Shown here: positions 8,475-17,613 of the stretch, piece by piece
How the letters are laid out: each line of letters begins with the position of its first letter
Position numbering within the stretch: position 1 is the stretch's first letter
Assembly: GCA_965214615.1 (NCBI GenBank)
Contig: OZ243952.1
Coordinates: forward strand, 2,418,001-2,482,000
Direction: 5' to 3'
Origin: CBDAUN01 sp965214615
Lineage (GTDB): Bacteria; Pseudomonadota; Gammaproteobacteria; Arenicellales; JAJDZL01
Length of the DNA: 64,000 bases
Notes under the pieces: model-generated
Databases searched by the model: none
Told to the model about the DNA's origin: nothing
Seen by the model: the letters and a program-made list of their open reading frames with translations, nothing else
Position numbers and translations under genes: made by a program

Positions 8475-9560
8475 CTATTGCGCACTCCCTTCGACTGCAC
8501 TTTGGCGCGAACGCCATTGCACCTTGTAGTTGATCAGGACATCGGTCGCGAGCAAATAGAACAGCAGCATGCCCTGGAACACTCCCGCGATTCCCCTAGG
8601 CAGCCCGAGACGAATCTGAACCGAGTCTGCGCCGAGGTAGGATAGCGCCAGAACAATGCTGGCAATCAGGACCCCGACCGGATGGAGACGTCCGACAAAC
8701 GCGACAATAATCGCAGTGAATCCGTAACCCGGCGAAATGATGGGCTGCAGCTGCCCGATCAAGCCGGACACTTCTATGATCCCGGCAAGACCGGCCAGCG
8801 CACCGGTGCCAAGCATCGTGATCCACACGACACGCGCATGGTTGATCCCGCTGTACTTGGCAGCGCCGGGTGCCAGGCCGGCAACGCGAACCTGAAATCC
8901 GATGAGCATTTTAGAAAGCACGACCCAGCCGCCCGCAACAACGACAAGCGCTGCAAAGACACCCGCATGCATCCGGGTTCCGGACAAGATTTTCGGAATC
9001 GACCCTGCATCCGGAAAATCCACGCTTTCTGGAAAATTGAATCCTTGCGGATCCTTCCAAGGTCCGTGTACCAAAGTGCTCAACAGCAAAATAGCGACAT
9101 AGACCAGCATCAGGCTGGTCAGGATTTCATTGGTGTTGTACCGGGTCTTCAAAAATGCCGGAATCGCGGCCCAGGCCATGCCGCCAAGCATCCCTAGAAT
9201 CAGAATCGCAGGCAGCAGCAGCAGGTTCTCGGAGTGAGGGTTGTAGACAACCAGTATGCTGCCGGCAACCGCACCCAGAGTCAGCTGTCCCTCGGCTCCG
9301 ATATTCCAGACATTCGCCCTGAATCCGATGGAAAGTCCAACGGCGATAATTGCCATGGGAGCGGCTTTGACCATAAGCTCGGCGATGCCGTAGCGGTCTT
9401 TTAGCGGGCTGATGAAAAACGCAATCAGCGTGTCAACGGGCGGATATCCGAGCAGCTTGAACAGCAGGCCGCCGGTGACAATGCTCAGTGCGAAAGCCAG
9501 CAGCGGCGTCAGCCAGACCCACAGTTGCGAGTGAGTCGTTCTCGGTATCAGCCTGATCAT
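8475..9560 (-). CDS. nucleoside/purine ABC transporter permease 1
   Basis: A 361-residue integral membrane protein of the BPD_transp_2 family (YufP/NupB-like). The segment GLSIGFRANVWNIGAEGQLTLGAV matches the conserved early loop of these permeases, and PAFLKTRYNTNEILTSLML is the likely ATPase-contact region. It lies directly after the ATPase gene (15-base gap) and its stop is next to the start of permease 2. It would carry purines or nucleosides across the inner membrane with the other parts of the BMP system. Confidence 0.87.
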   Translation of the reverse strand: MIRLIPRTTHSQLWVWLTPLLAFALSIVTGGLLFKLLGYPPVDTLIAFFISPLKDRYGIAELMVKAAPMAIIAVGLSIGFRANVWNIGAEGQLTLGAVAGSILVVYNPHSENLLLLPAILILGMLGGMAWAAIPAFLKTRYNTNEILTSLMLVYVAILLLSTLVHGPWKDPQGFNFPESVDFPDAGSIPKILSGTRMHAGVFAALVVVAGGWVVLSKMLIGFQVRVAGLAPGAAKYSGINHARVVWITMLGTGALAGLAGIIEVSGLIGQLQPIISPGYGFTAIIVAFVGRLHPVGVLIASIVLALSYLGADSVQIRLGLPRGIAGVFQGMLLFYLLATDVLINYKVQWRSRQSAVEGSAQ

Positions 9561-9575
9561 GATTCGTGCCGGCTC

Positions 9576-11099
9576 CTAGTTCAGCCGGGACCCGCCCATC
9601 AGCAGTCCAATTTTCTCAGCATCAAGCTCTGTCACCGAGTACGCTTTCGACAGTGTTCCGGCGAACATTACGGCGATTCGCTGGCAAAGAGCAAGCAGCT
9701 CGTCAAGATCCTGGGAAATAATCACCACCGCAGTTCCATTGGCAGCCAGATCCATCAGCGCCTGATGAATCGCCTGCTGAGATCCCGCATCAACGCCCCA
9801 GGTCGGCTGCGCAGCGAGCATCACACTCGGATACTGGGTGATTTCGCGTCCCATCAGGAACTTTTGCAAATTGCCGCCCGACAGGCTGGCAGCATCGACA
9901 TGCACTCCCGCATGCCTTACATCAAAACGCTCGCAGATGGTCTGGGCATATTCTCGCGCATTGGCATAATTGAGCCAAGGCCCGCGAACAAGCTGATTGC
10001 GTTCATGGCCGCCTAGGAACACGTTTTCGATCAAGGACATCTTTGCGACCGCGCCGTGGCCAAGCCTTTCCTCGGGAACAATGGCCATGCCCAGTCTGCG
10101 CCGGGCGCGGATGCCAAGTCTTGCGCAATTCGTCCCGCACAATTCAATCGTATCGTCCGATTCGCAAAGCTCCTCGCCTGACAGCATCGCCATCAATTCT
10201 GCCTGACCGTTGCCTGCAACTCCGGCAATGCCGAATATTTCGCCGGCGTGGACTTCAATATTCACATCCTTGAGCGCAATATCGCGCTCGTCCGCCGCCT
10301 CATGGGAAAGTCCGCTGACGCGCATCACTCTTTCCCCGAATGAGCGCCCGCCGCCGGCAGCAATGGACAGGCTGCCTCCGATCATCTTTTCGGCAAGGCT
10401 CCTGGAATCTTCGCGCGCCGGATCGCACTGGGCCACCACCTTTCCGTGACGAAGAACCGTCGCCTGGTCGCAAAGCGCCAGAATCTCCTCAAGCTTATGG
10501 CTGATATACAGTATTGCGCATTGCTCTTGCGCGAGCTTTCGAAGCACTTCAAACAGCTTGTCCGCTTCCTGAGGAGTCAGTACCGACGTCGGCTCGTCCA
10601 TGATAAGCAGCTTGGGCGACTGCAAAAGACAGCGCACAATCTCAACGCGCTGGCGCTCGCCGACCGAAAGCGAAAAGACATCCCGCCTCGGATCAAGACC
10701 GAGACCGTAGTTCTCCGACACCCGGACGATCTCGTCTTCCAGGTCCTTGCCGGTCAGCCCGGGCGGAAGCGCCAACTGGATGTTGTCGCGCACACTCATC
10801 GCCTCAAACAGCGAAAAATGCTGAAACACCATGCCGATGCCCATCTCGCGCGCTTGCGCCGGACTGCCCACGGCAACCGGCGAGCCATTCCATTCGACCG
10901 ATCCCGAATCGGCCGAATAGTAGCCGTAGATAATCTTTACCAAAGTGCTCTTGCCTGCACCGTTTTCACCCAGCAGAGCATGTATTTCTCCTTCTCGGAT
11001 CGACAAATCGACGGACTGATTCGCGATCACGCCCGGAAACGCCTTGGTGATGCCGCGCAGGCGAATCAGGGGCTCGGCGTCAAATGAGCGATCAGCCAT
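9576..11099 (-). CDS. BMP-type ABC transporter ATP-binding protein, double NBD
   Basis: About 507 residues with two fused nucleotide-binding domains, as in YufO/RbsA/MglA proteins. The first half has Walker A GENGAGKST, signature SVGERQR and Walker B LLIMDEPTSVL. In the second half the P-loop (GVAGNGQAEL) and Walker B (LAAQPTWGVD) are degenerate while the signature LSGGNLQK is kept, as is usual for this family, in which one site is often weak. I chose the ATG at 11099, with GGGGA seven bases upstream, over a TTG at 11123. The ATG lies within a few bases of the xdhC stop, so the two are probably coupled. Confidence 0.9.
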   Translation of the reverse strand: MADRSFDAEPLIRLRGITKAFPGVIANQSVDLSIREGEIHALLGENGAGKSTLVKIIYGYYSADSGSVEWNGSPVAVGSPAQAREMGIGMVFQHFSLFEAMSVRDNIQLALPPGLTGKDLEDEIVRVSENYGLGLDPRRDVFSLSVGERQRVEIVRCLLQSPKLLIMDEPTSVLTPQEADKLFEVLRKLAQEQCAILYISHKLEEILALCDQATVLRHGKVVAQCDPAREDSRSLAEKMIGGSLSIAAGGGRSFGERVMRVSGLSHEAADERDIALKDVNIEVHAGEIFGIAGVAGNGQAELMAMLSGEELCESDDTIELCGTNCARLGIRARRRLGMAIVPEERLGHGAVAKMSLIENVFLGGHERNQLVRGPWLNYANAREYAQTICERFDVRHAGVHVDAASLSGGNLQKFLMGREITQYPSVMLAAQPTWGVDAGSQQAIHQALMDLAANGTAVVIISQDLDELLALCQRIAVMFAGTLSKAYSVTELDAEKIGLLMGGSRLN

Positions 11100-12141
11100 G
11101 CTGCAATTCCCCGTCCGGCGCAAGGACTTCGCCGAATCGCGCCCGCACTTCTAGCAGCTGCGCTGCGGTCGATGCGGCAATCACGGACGGATGCTTTCCG
11201 CGTACGCCTGCCAGGCCGATGGGGCAGTTCAGCTGCTTGAGCGAAAATGCATCGATCCCGGCCTGCGTGAGCCGCTGCTCGAAGCGCCGACGCTTGGTCG
11301 ATGATCCAATAAGCCCGAGCCAGGCGAATTGGCGCCGCTGCAGAATTCGGCAGACCAGATCAAAATCCAGCGCATGGCTGTGCGTCATGACGACGCAAAC
11401 GGTATCGGATCTGATTTCGTCCACCAGCGCGACCGGGTCCTCCACGAGACGCACCGCCGTGTTGATTGGAACATCTGACACAAACATGTCGCTTCGGCTG
11501 TCGACCCACTGAATCTGAAACGGCAGATCTGCAAGCGCCTTGACGAGCGCCTGGCCGATATGCCCGGCCCCGAACAGCATGACCCGGGTCGGCCTGTCGT
11601 CAATCCGCGTCACAAACCACTCCTCGCTGCGATTCCTTACGAGCATCGATGCAGGCTCGAATCTGCGATTCAGAATATCGACGGATTCGGCTATCGCCCG
11701 GGCGGGCAGCCGACGGGAGCACTTTGAATCAAACAGCTGACTCGAGGCGGGCAGATCACCGGTAATCGGCGTCAGCAGATAGTGCATCGCCCTTCCGCTC
11801 TCGGGTATCGCAAAGTCGGCAAACTGCTGCGCCGAGCGACCGTCGAAGCGCTCGAAGTGGAGTCTGACTGCCCCGCCGCAGCACTGGCTCAGCACGTCGC
11901 CAAGACCCACGAACTTATCATGCCTGGCCCCGAGTTCGCTGTCGCCGAGCATGCTTCGGGCCTCCTCGATAGCCGCAAATTCAAGATTCCCGCCGCCGAC
12001 GCTGTCAAACGATGTCTCGTGCGTGACAACCATCCTTGCACCGACTTCGCGCGGCGACGACCCGGCAACTTCAATGATCGTCACGATCACAAACGGCTGA
12101 CGGGATTTTGCGACCTGTACCGCTTTAATCAGCCAGTCCAT
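11092..12141 (-). CDS. xdhC: xanthine dehydrogenase accessory protein XdhC
   Basis: A 349-residue XdhC/CoxI-family protein that delivers sulfurated molybdenum cofactor to xanthine dehydrogenase. The N-terminal XdhC domain contains VIVTIIEVAGSSPREVGARM; the C-terminal Rossmann domain starts with VMLFGAGHIGQALVKAL (about residues 195-211). It follows xdhB by two bases and overlaps the start of the transporter ATPase gene. The order xdhA-xdhB-xdhC is the standard bacterial arrangement and supports assembly of an active enzyme. Confidence 0.92.
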   Translation of the reverse strand: MDWLIKAVQVAKSRQPFVIVTIIEVAGSSPREVGARMVVTHETSFDSVGGGNLEFAAIEEARSMLGDSELGARHDKFVGLGDVLSQCCGGAVRLHFERFDGRSAQQFADFAIPESGRAMHYLLTPITGDLPASSQLFDSKCSRRLPARAIAESVDILNRRFEPASMLVRNRSEEWFVTRIDDRPTRVMLFGAGHIGQALVKALADLPFQIQWVDSRSDMFVSDVPINTAVRLVEDPVALVDEIRSDTVCVVMTHSHALDFDLVCRILQRRQFAWLGLIGSSTKRRRFEQRLTQAGIDAFSLKQLNCPIGLAGVRGKHPSVIAASTAAQLLEVRARFGEVLAPDGELQHG

Positions 12142-12143
12142 TT

Positions 12144-14480
12144 CTAGCGTCGACCCGCCTGCAGCGCCCGAATCGCGGACAGAACTCTCTCTGGAGTCGC
12201 CGGCGCATCGAGCTGCGGCCAGTCTCGATAGTCCGCAACACTGCAGATTGCATCGCCTATCGCGCTGAAAACCGATATCCCCAGCATCAGCGGAGGCTCG
12301 CCGACCGCCTTGGAGCGGTAGATTGTGGGTTCAATATTTCGTCCATGTTTCCAAATATGCACATTCCAGCGCGCTGGTACATCGATTGAAGTCGGTATTT
12401 TATAGGTAGACGGGGCATGAGTTGCGAGCGAACCGCGCTCATCCCACCAAAGCTCCTCGCTGGTGAGCCAGCCGAAGCCCTGTACAAATCCGCCTTCGAT
12501 CTGGCCCTGGTCGATTGCCGGATTAAGGGAGCGCCCCACGTCGTGGAGAATATCCACCTGAAGCAGCCGCGTTTCGCCGGTGAGACAGTCTACGGCGACT
12601 TCGCTGACCGCAGCGCCGCATCCGAAGTAGTAGAACGGCCGTCCGGACATCGCTTTTCGGTCCCAGTGTATTTTCGGGGTTCCGTAGTATCCGGTAGCAG
12701 AAAGCGGGACCCTCTGACGGTGCGCGATGCGGGCCAATTCGGCAAAGCTCAGCACCTTCGATCCGGCAAACACCTGCCCGTCGGAAAAAACCACCTCTGC
12801 GGCCGGTACGTCGCAGGCATGCGCCGCGGCGGCGGCAAGCCGGCGCCTGATCTTGCGCACAGCATCGCGCACAGCCATGCCGTTGATGTCAGAACCCGAC
12901 GAAGCGGCGGTCGCCGAGGTATTGGGCACTCTTGAGGTATTGGTTTCGGCCATCTTGATCGACTCGAGCGGCACCGAAAACTCTTCGGCGACCACTTGTG
13001 CAACCTTGACGAAAAGCCCCTGCCCCATCTCGGTGCCGCCGTGATTCAGATGGATGCTGCCGTCGGTGTAGACGTGCACCAGCGCACTGGCCTGATTGTA
13101 ATGCGTCATGGTGAACGATATTCCGAATTTCACCGGAGTCATCGCGATACCGCGTCGAATGACTTCGCTGGCGGCATTCCATTCCCGGATCTGCCTGCGG
13201 CGCTCATCATAGCGCGCGCTGGCGTGCAATTCGCGAACCAGCCTGCGCACCGGAAAGTCGCTCACCTTCATGGAATACGGAGCGATATTGCGCGACCGCG
13301 CGCCGTAGAAATTGACCCGCCTTACCCGAAGCGGATCCTTGCCGCGGTGCGCTGCGATACGGTCGATGACTGTTTCTATGCACAGCATTGCCTGAGGTGC
13401 GCCAAAGCCCCGGAATGCGGTATTTGACACCGTGTTCGTCTTGCATCGATACGAAACCGCTGCGATATTCTCCAAGTAGTAGCAGTTGTCGATGTGCAGC
13501 AATGCGCGGTCGTTGATCGGACCGCTCAAGTCTGCCGAATACCCGCACCGCGACGCCATTTTCACCTTAAGAGCCTGGATTACGCCCGCGTCATCGAATC
13601 CCGCCTCGTAGTCGAATACAAAATCGTGACGCTTTCCGGTTGCGATCATATCGGTATCGCGATCCAGCCTGAGCTTGGCCGCCCGGCCGGTCCTCAATGC
13701 TGCGACCGCCGCGATGCAGGCCCACTGCGATGCCTGGCTCTCCTTGCCGCCGAACGCCCCGCCCATGCGGCGCACTTCGACGGTGACCGAATGCAAGGCC
13801 TTGCCGGTCACGGAGGCGACCAGATGCTGGACCTCGGACGGATGCTGCGTCGAACTGTAGACCAGCAGGTCTCCAGCCTCTCGCGGCACGACCATGGACA
13901 CCTGCCCTTCCAGATAGAAGTGATCCTGTCCGCCGGCGCGCACACTGCCGCTGATGCGATGCGGCGCAGCCTGCAAGGCGCCTTCGGCGTCGCCCCTGGT
14001 CAGCCGGGCGGTATCCAGAACAAGCGATTGGCGGTCCATGGCCGCTTCAATGGTCAGCACAGGCTCTTGCGGCTCATATTCGATTCGGGCCAGCTTGCAG
14101 GCATCACGCGCCTGCGCTTCGGTCTCTGCGACGACTGCAAAGATCACCTGACCCAGGAACTGCACTGTTCCGTCAGCAAACACCGGGTCATCGCCCAGCG
14201 ACGGGCTGCAATCATTGACTCCCGGCACACAACCGGCATGCAGCACATCAACGACGCCCGAGGCGCCCAGCACTTCGCGATAGTCTGCAGAAACGACACG
14301 CGCGCAGGCATGTTCGGATAGACCGACCGCGATATGCAGCAGGTCGTGCGGCTGCGCCAGGTCGTCGACATATTGCGCCTCGCCCGACACATGCAAATGC
14401 GCGCTGTCGTGCGGCAGCGGCTGTCGCACAGCGCAGGTTCGTGTTCGGGCCCGTTCAAGCATATTGCCTGTCCCAGACAC
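12144..14480 (-). CDS. xdhB: xanthine dehydrogenase, molybdopterin-binding subunit
   Basis: The large subunit (778 residues) of xanthine dehydrogenase, which oxidises hypoxanthine and xanthine to urate. The N-terminal domain has RQPLPHDSAHLHVSGEAQYV; later GGQDHFYLEGQ, GGAFGGKESQ and the C-terminal AVGEPPLMLG are present, the last carrying the conserved Glu that acts as base at the molybdenum site. The frame begins with a GTG at 14480 inside xdhA; an ATG at 14462, just after the xdhA stop, is an equally good or better start. It is expected to pair with the FeS/FAD subunit encoded directly upstream. Confidence 0.95.
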   Translation of the reverse strand: MSGTGNMLERARTRTCAVRQPLPHDSAHLHVSGEAQYVDDLAQPHDLLHIAVGLSEHACARVVSADYREVLGASGVVDVLHAGCVPGVNDCSPSLGDDPVFADGTVQFLGQVIFAVVAETEAQARDACKLARIEYEPQEPVLTIEAAMDRQSLVLDTARLTRGDAEGALQAAPHRISGSVRAGGQDHFYLEGQVSMVVPREAGDLLVYSSTQHPSEVQHLVASVTGKALHSVTVEVRRMGGAFGGKESQASQWACIAAVAALRTGRAAKLRLDRDTDMIATGKRHDFVFDYEAGFDDAGVIQALKVKMASRCGYSADLSGPINDRALLHIDNCYYLENIAAVSYRCKTNTVSNTAFRGFGAPQAMLCIETVIDRIAAHRGKDPLRVRRVNFYGARSRNIAPYSMKVSDFPVRRLVRELHASARYDERRRQIREWNAASEVIRRGIAMTPVKFGISFTMTHYNQASALVHVYTDGSIHLNHGGTEMGQGLFVKVAQVVAEEFSVPLESIKMAETNTSRVPNTSATAASSGSDINGMAVRDAVRKIRRRLAAAAAHACDVPAAEVVFSDGQVFAGSKVLSFAELARIAHRQRVPLSATGYYGTPKIHWDRKAMSGRPFYYFGCGAAVSEVAVDCLTGETRLLQVDILHDVGRSLNPAIDQGQIEGGFVQGFGWLTSEELWWDERGSLATHAPSTYKIPTSIDVPARWNVHIWKHGRNIEPTIYRSKAVGEPPLMLGISVFSAIGDAICSVADYRDWPQLDAPATPERVLSAIRALQAGRR

Positions 14481-15918
14481 TGATTGCGCAGCGCCCGCTT
14501 AAGTCGTAGTAGAAGCGGAGCAGCAGGTTTTGCGCCACCTGCATCCGATAGGATGAACTTGCGCGGAAATCGGTAATCGGGTCAAAGTCATCCTTCAAAA
14601 TCTCCATCGCCCGGCGAAACGTCGATTCTTCGAAGCGCTTTCCGCAAAGGAATCGCTCGCATTGCAGCGCTCGGCGCGGCGTAGCGGCCATGCCGCCGTA
14701 GGCGATTCGGACCTTTCCAAGGGTTCCGCCGCTGACGCTGGCTGCAAATGCGCCGCAAACTGCGGATATGTCCTGATGGTAGCGCTTGGATATCTTGTAG
14801 GCTCGAAGTTCCACGCCTTCGATCGGCAAAGGCACATCGATTCGTCTGATAAATTCGCCGCGGCGCAAATCCTGACTGCCGTAGTCGAGAAAAAAATCTT
14901 CGACCGGCAAAGACCGCTCGCCTTGAAGCGACGCAATCTGCAAAGTCGATCCGGCAGCAATCAAGGCGGGGATGCTGTCTCCGATCGGCGACCCGTTCGC
15001 CACATTGCCTCCGATGGTCGCAGAATTGCGAATTTGCTCCGAGCCGAATCGGCGAAAAAATTCATCCAGCGATGGATAGGCGTCTGTCAAATGGGGCATC
15101 GCATCGCAAATCGAGGCTGCAGCGCCGATCTGCACGACACCATCTGCCTGACAGATCTTGCGCAATGAATCGATGCCGCCGACATAGACGAGCGAATCGA
15201 GCTTGCGTCGCTGCTTGGTCACCCACAGGCCGACATCGGTCGCGCCTGCAACAATGCGGGCATTCGGATCGTCATGCAGAATCTGCGCAAGCTGCCCGCA
15301 CGTACGCGGCGCGCAGAACGTCTGACCGTCAATCCGGGTGCTGATTGCGGACTCGCGGTCGATGCTCCTAAGTTTTGCAATCGACTCGCTGCGCCTGTGA
15401 TCGAACTCATCGGCAGCAACGCTGCCAAGCGTCTTTTGCGCAGCACGCACGATCGGCGCATAGCCGGTGCAGCGACACAGGTTTCCCGCAAGCGCATCAT
15501 CTACGGTTTCGCGGCTCGGCGAACGCCTTGCGCGCGACATCGCAAAAAGCGACATCACGAACCCTGGCGTGCAAAAACCGCACTGCGAGCCATGCTCATC
15601 AACCATCGCCTGCTGCACAGCATGGAGGCTGCCGTCGCTTTGACGCAGATGCTCGACCGTGATCAACTGCCTGCCGTGGAGTGCGGGAACGAACATAATG
15701 CACGAATTGACTGCGCTGTACCGAATCTCGTCACCTGCCAGATCTCCAATTACAACCGTGCACGCGCCGCAGTCTCCCTCGGCGCAGCCTTCCTTGGTGC
15801 CGGTCATGCGCTCGACGCCGCGAAGATATTCAAGCACGGTCTGCGTCGGCGCAATGCTGTCGAGATTTCGGCGCTCGTGGCCGAGCACGAATTCGATGGC
15901 TCCAGTGGTTTCCATCAA
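14455..15918 (-). CDS. xdhA: xanthine dehydrogenase, FeS/FAD subunit
   Basis: The 487-residue small subunit carrying two [2Fe-2S] clusters and FAD. The plant-type cluster ligands are C45, C50, C53 and C73 (GCAEGDCGAC and the NSC further on); the second cluster uses C113, C116, C148 and C150 (CGFC and LCRC). The FAD domain follows, with ATIGGNVANGSPIGD as the flavin-binding loop. Electrons from the molybdenum subunit would pass through the clusters to FAD and NAD. Its start overlaps the uraH stop by four bases (ATGA) and its end abuts xdhB, showing tight translational coupling. Confidence 0.95.
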   Translation of the reverse strand: MMETTGAIEFVLGHERRNLDSIAPTQTVLEYLRGVERMTGTKEGCAEGDCGACTVVIGDLAGDEIRYSAVNSCIMFVPALHGRQLITVEHLRQSDGSLHAVQQAMVDEHGSQCGFCTPGFVMSLFAMSRARRSPSRETVDDALAGNLCRCTGYAPIVRAAQKTLGSVAADEFDHRRSESIAKLRSIDRESAISTRIDGQTFCAPRTCGQLAQILHDDPNARIVAGATDVGLWVTKQRRKLDSLVYVGGIDSLRKICQADGVVQIGAAASICDAMPHLTDAYPSLDEFFRRFGSEQIRNSATIGGNVANGSPIGDSIPALIAAGSTLQIASLQGERSLPVEDFFLDYGSQDLRRGEFIRRIDVPLPIEGVELRAYKISKRYHQDISAVCGAFAASVSGGTLGKVRIAYGGMAATPRRALQCERFLCGKRFEESTFRRAMEILKDDFDPITDFRASSSYRMQVAQNLLLRFYYDLSGRCAISVWDRQYA

Positions 15919-16265
15919 CTGCCGCGGTAGGTGGAATAGCCGTAGGGAGAAACCAGGAGCGGCACGTGGTAGTGCTGCTCCGGCGACGCAACGCCGAAGC
16001 GGATGACGATTTCATCGAGAAACGGCGGGTGCGGCAAGTCGACGCCCATCGACCTGAAGTAGTCGGCAGCGCCAAAGACGATTTCATACACGCCCGCCTT
16101 GAATTGATCGTCCTGCAGGACCGGCGCATCCAACCGGCCGTCCTCATTGGTCGCCATGCTCGCGAGCAATTCGCGCTGCGCACCGCAACGGTAGAGATCG
16201 ACGCGAATGCCCTTCGCCGGACAACCGTGCGTCAGATCGAGTATATGTGATGTCAGCCTGCCCAT
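15915..16265 (-). CDS. uraH: 5-hydroxyisourate hydrolase
   Basis: A 116-residue transthyretin-like protein that hydrolyses 5-hydroxyisourate, the product of urate oxidation, to OHCU. The N-terminal LTSHILDLTHGCPAKGI and the C-terminal YRGS tetrapeptide are the two signatures that separate the enzyme from animal transthyretin. It sits 27 bases after puuD and overlaps xdhA. The next enzyme, OHCU decarboxylase, is not found in this window, so the pathway must continue elsewhere or non-enzymatically. Confidence 0.95.
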   Translation of the reverse strand: MGRLTSHILDLTHGCPAKGIRVDLYRCGAQRELLASMATNEDGRLDAPVLQDDQFKAGVYEIVFGAADYFRSMGVDLPHPPFLDEIVIRFGVASPEQHYHVPLLVSPYGYSTYRGS

Positions 16266-16292
16266 GAATTCCTGCCTGATGTGCCTATCATA

Positions 16293-17495
16293 CTACTGCG
16301 AAGCGCGGTTCTGCACAAACTGCTCATACCATTGGGCCACATAGGCCCTTTCGCGTTCCGACATTCCGCTCAAGTTGGCGATCGGCATGGTGCGGGTTAC
16401 CGCGGTAGCCGTGTAGATTCTCTCAGCATTGCTTCGGATCTGATCATCGGTATCCAGCACCAGTCCGGCCGGCGGCGAAGCAAATCCGGTTTGAACCGGA
16501 TTTGCCGAATGGCAGGTTGTGCATCTTAAGCTGACGATCTGGCGCAGACCGTCAAAATCCGCCCTGTCATCGGAGACTTGCGCTGTTGGCACAGGACGCG
16601 GAAGCGTTGCGGCTGCCAGCGCAATCAGCAGCCCGGCACCGGCGGCAATCAGCCACCATTTGCTGCCGCGAAGATGGCGAACGTTGAAGTAGTGGCGTAT
16701 CAGTATGCCCGCGATCGCGATAACGATCAGATTCAGCCAGTTCCATGCGCCGGCATAAGTCATCGGGGCATGGCCCGAGATCATGATGAACAGAACCGGC
16801 AAGGTAAAATAATTGTTGTGCCGCGAGCGGGTCAATGCGGCGGCACCCTTGCCCGGGTCAGGCTCGGCGCCTGATTCCATCGCCTGGACGAGCGAGCGCT
16901 GTGACGGGATGATCACCGCCATGACGTTCAAGACCATGATCGTGCCGATCGCGGCGCCGACGTGCATAAAGGCCCCCCGACCGCTGAACAGCTGGCACAG
17001 AACGAATGCCAGCAGGCAGAAATAGGCGAATACGATCAGCGCAACCAGCCGCTGGCGCCCGCCAATCGGGGAGCGGCACAAAAGATCGTAGGCAATCCAG
17101 GACACGGCGATGGATGCCACTCCGATCAAAGAGGCAGCAAGCGGAGAAAGATCCGCGACCGACGGATCGACAAGATAGACGCGTGCATCGACATAGTACA
17201 GCAGCGTCAGAAGTGCCAGCCCGGTAAACCATGTCGCGTAGGCTTCCCATTTGAACCAATGCAAGACAGGCGGCAGCTGGTCGGGGGCGACGCGAAACTT
17301 TTGCACGTGGTAGAAACCGCCGCCATGAATCGCCCAAAGGTCGCCTTCAAGCGGCGATTCGCCGGATGCATCGCGCTCCAGGCGATTCTCAAGCCAGTTG
17401 AAGTAAAATGAAGCGCCAATCCATGCGATGCCGACTATCAGATGACTGAAGCGCAGAATCAGTGAAATCCATTCATTGACATGTGATGCGATCAT
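16293..17495 (-). CDS. puuD: membrane urate oxidase with cytochrome c domain (PuuD)
   Basis: A 400-residue PuuD-type urate hydroxylase. The N-terminal part has about eight to nine membrane helices (start MIASHVNEWISLILRFSHLIVGIAWIG is family-like in content), and the C-terminal about 90 residues form a cytochrome c domain with the haem motif CTTCH and a later TMPIAN that could give the Met ligand. It would oxidise urate to 5-hydroxyisourate and pass electrons to the respiratory chain, rather than to oxygen with peroxide formation as in soluble uricase. It is the first gene of the purine operon, so its promoter should lie in 17496-17613. Confidence 0.92.
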   Translation of the reverse strand: MIASHVNEWISLILRFSHLIVGIAWIGASFYFNWLENRLERDASGESPLEGDLWAIHGGGFYHVQKFRVAPDQLPPVLHWFKWEAYATWFTGLALLTLLYYVDARVYLVDPSVADLSPLAASLIGVASIAVSWIAYDLLCRSPIGGRQRLVALIVFAYFCLLAFVLCQLFSGRGAFMHVGAAIGTIMVLNVMAVIIPSQRSLVQAMESGAEPDPGKGAAALTRSRHNNYFTLPVLFIMISGHAPMTYAGAWNWLNLIVIAIAGILIRHYFNVRHLRGSKWWLIAAGAGLLIALAAATLPRPVPTAQVSDDRADFDGLRQIVSLRCTTCHSANPVQTGFASPPAGLVLDTDDQIRSNAERIYTATAVTRTMPIANLSGMSERERAYVAQWYEQFVQNRASQ

Positions 17496-17613
17496 ATGCG
17501 ACTGTCCTTGGCATTTATCGAATGCGACCCGAACTCCAATTTCGGATCAACCAATTGCGGCATTGCAGCGGATTCGGCTGCAAAGCACTCATTTTAAGGA
17601 TTCAGTGAACGCA
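17496..17613. promoter_or_regulatory. divergent promoter region of puuD operon and acyl-CoA synthetase
   Basis: The 118 bases between puuD (minus) and the acyl-CoA synthetase (plus) must contain the promoter of the whole eleven-gene purine operon. I do not see a confident -35/-10 pair or a palindromic operator. Confidence 0.35.

Noticed and set aside
13494..14321. A 275-codon plus-strand frame antisense to xdhB
   Set aside because: The composition is typical of a shadow frame; the minus strand codes for the well-supported large subunit.
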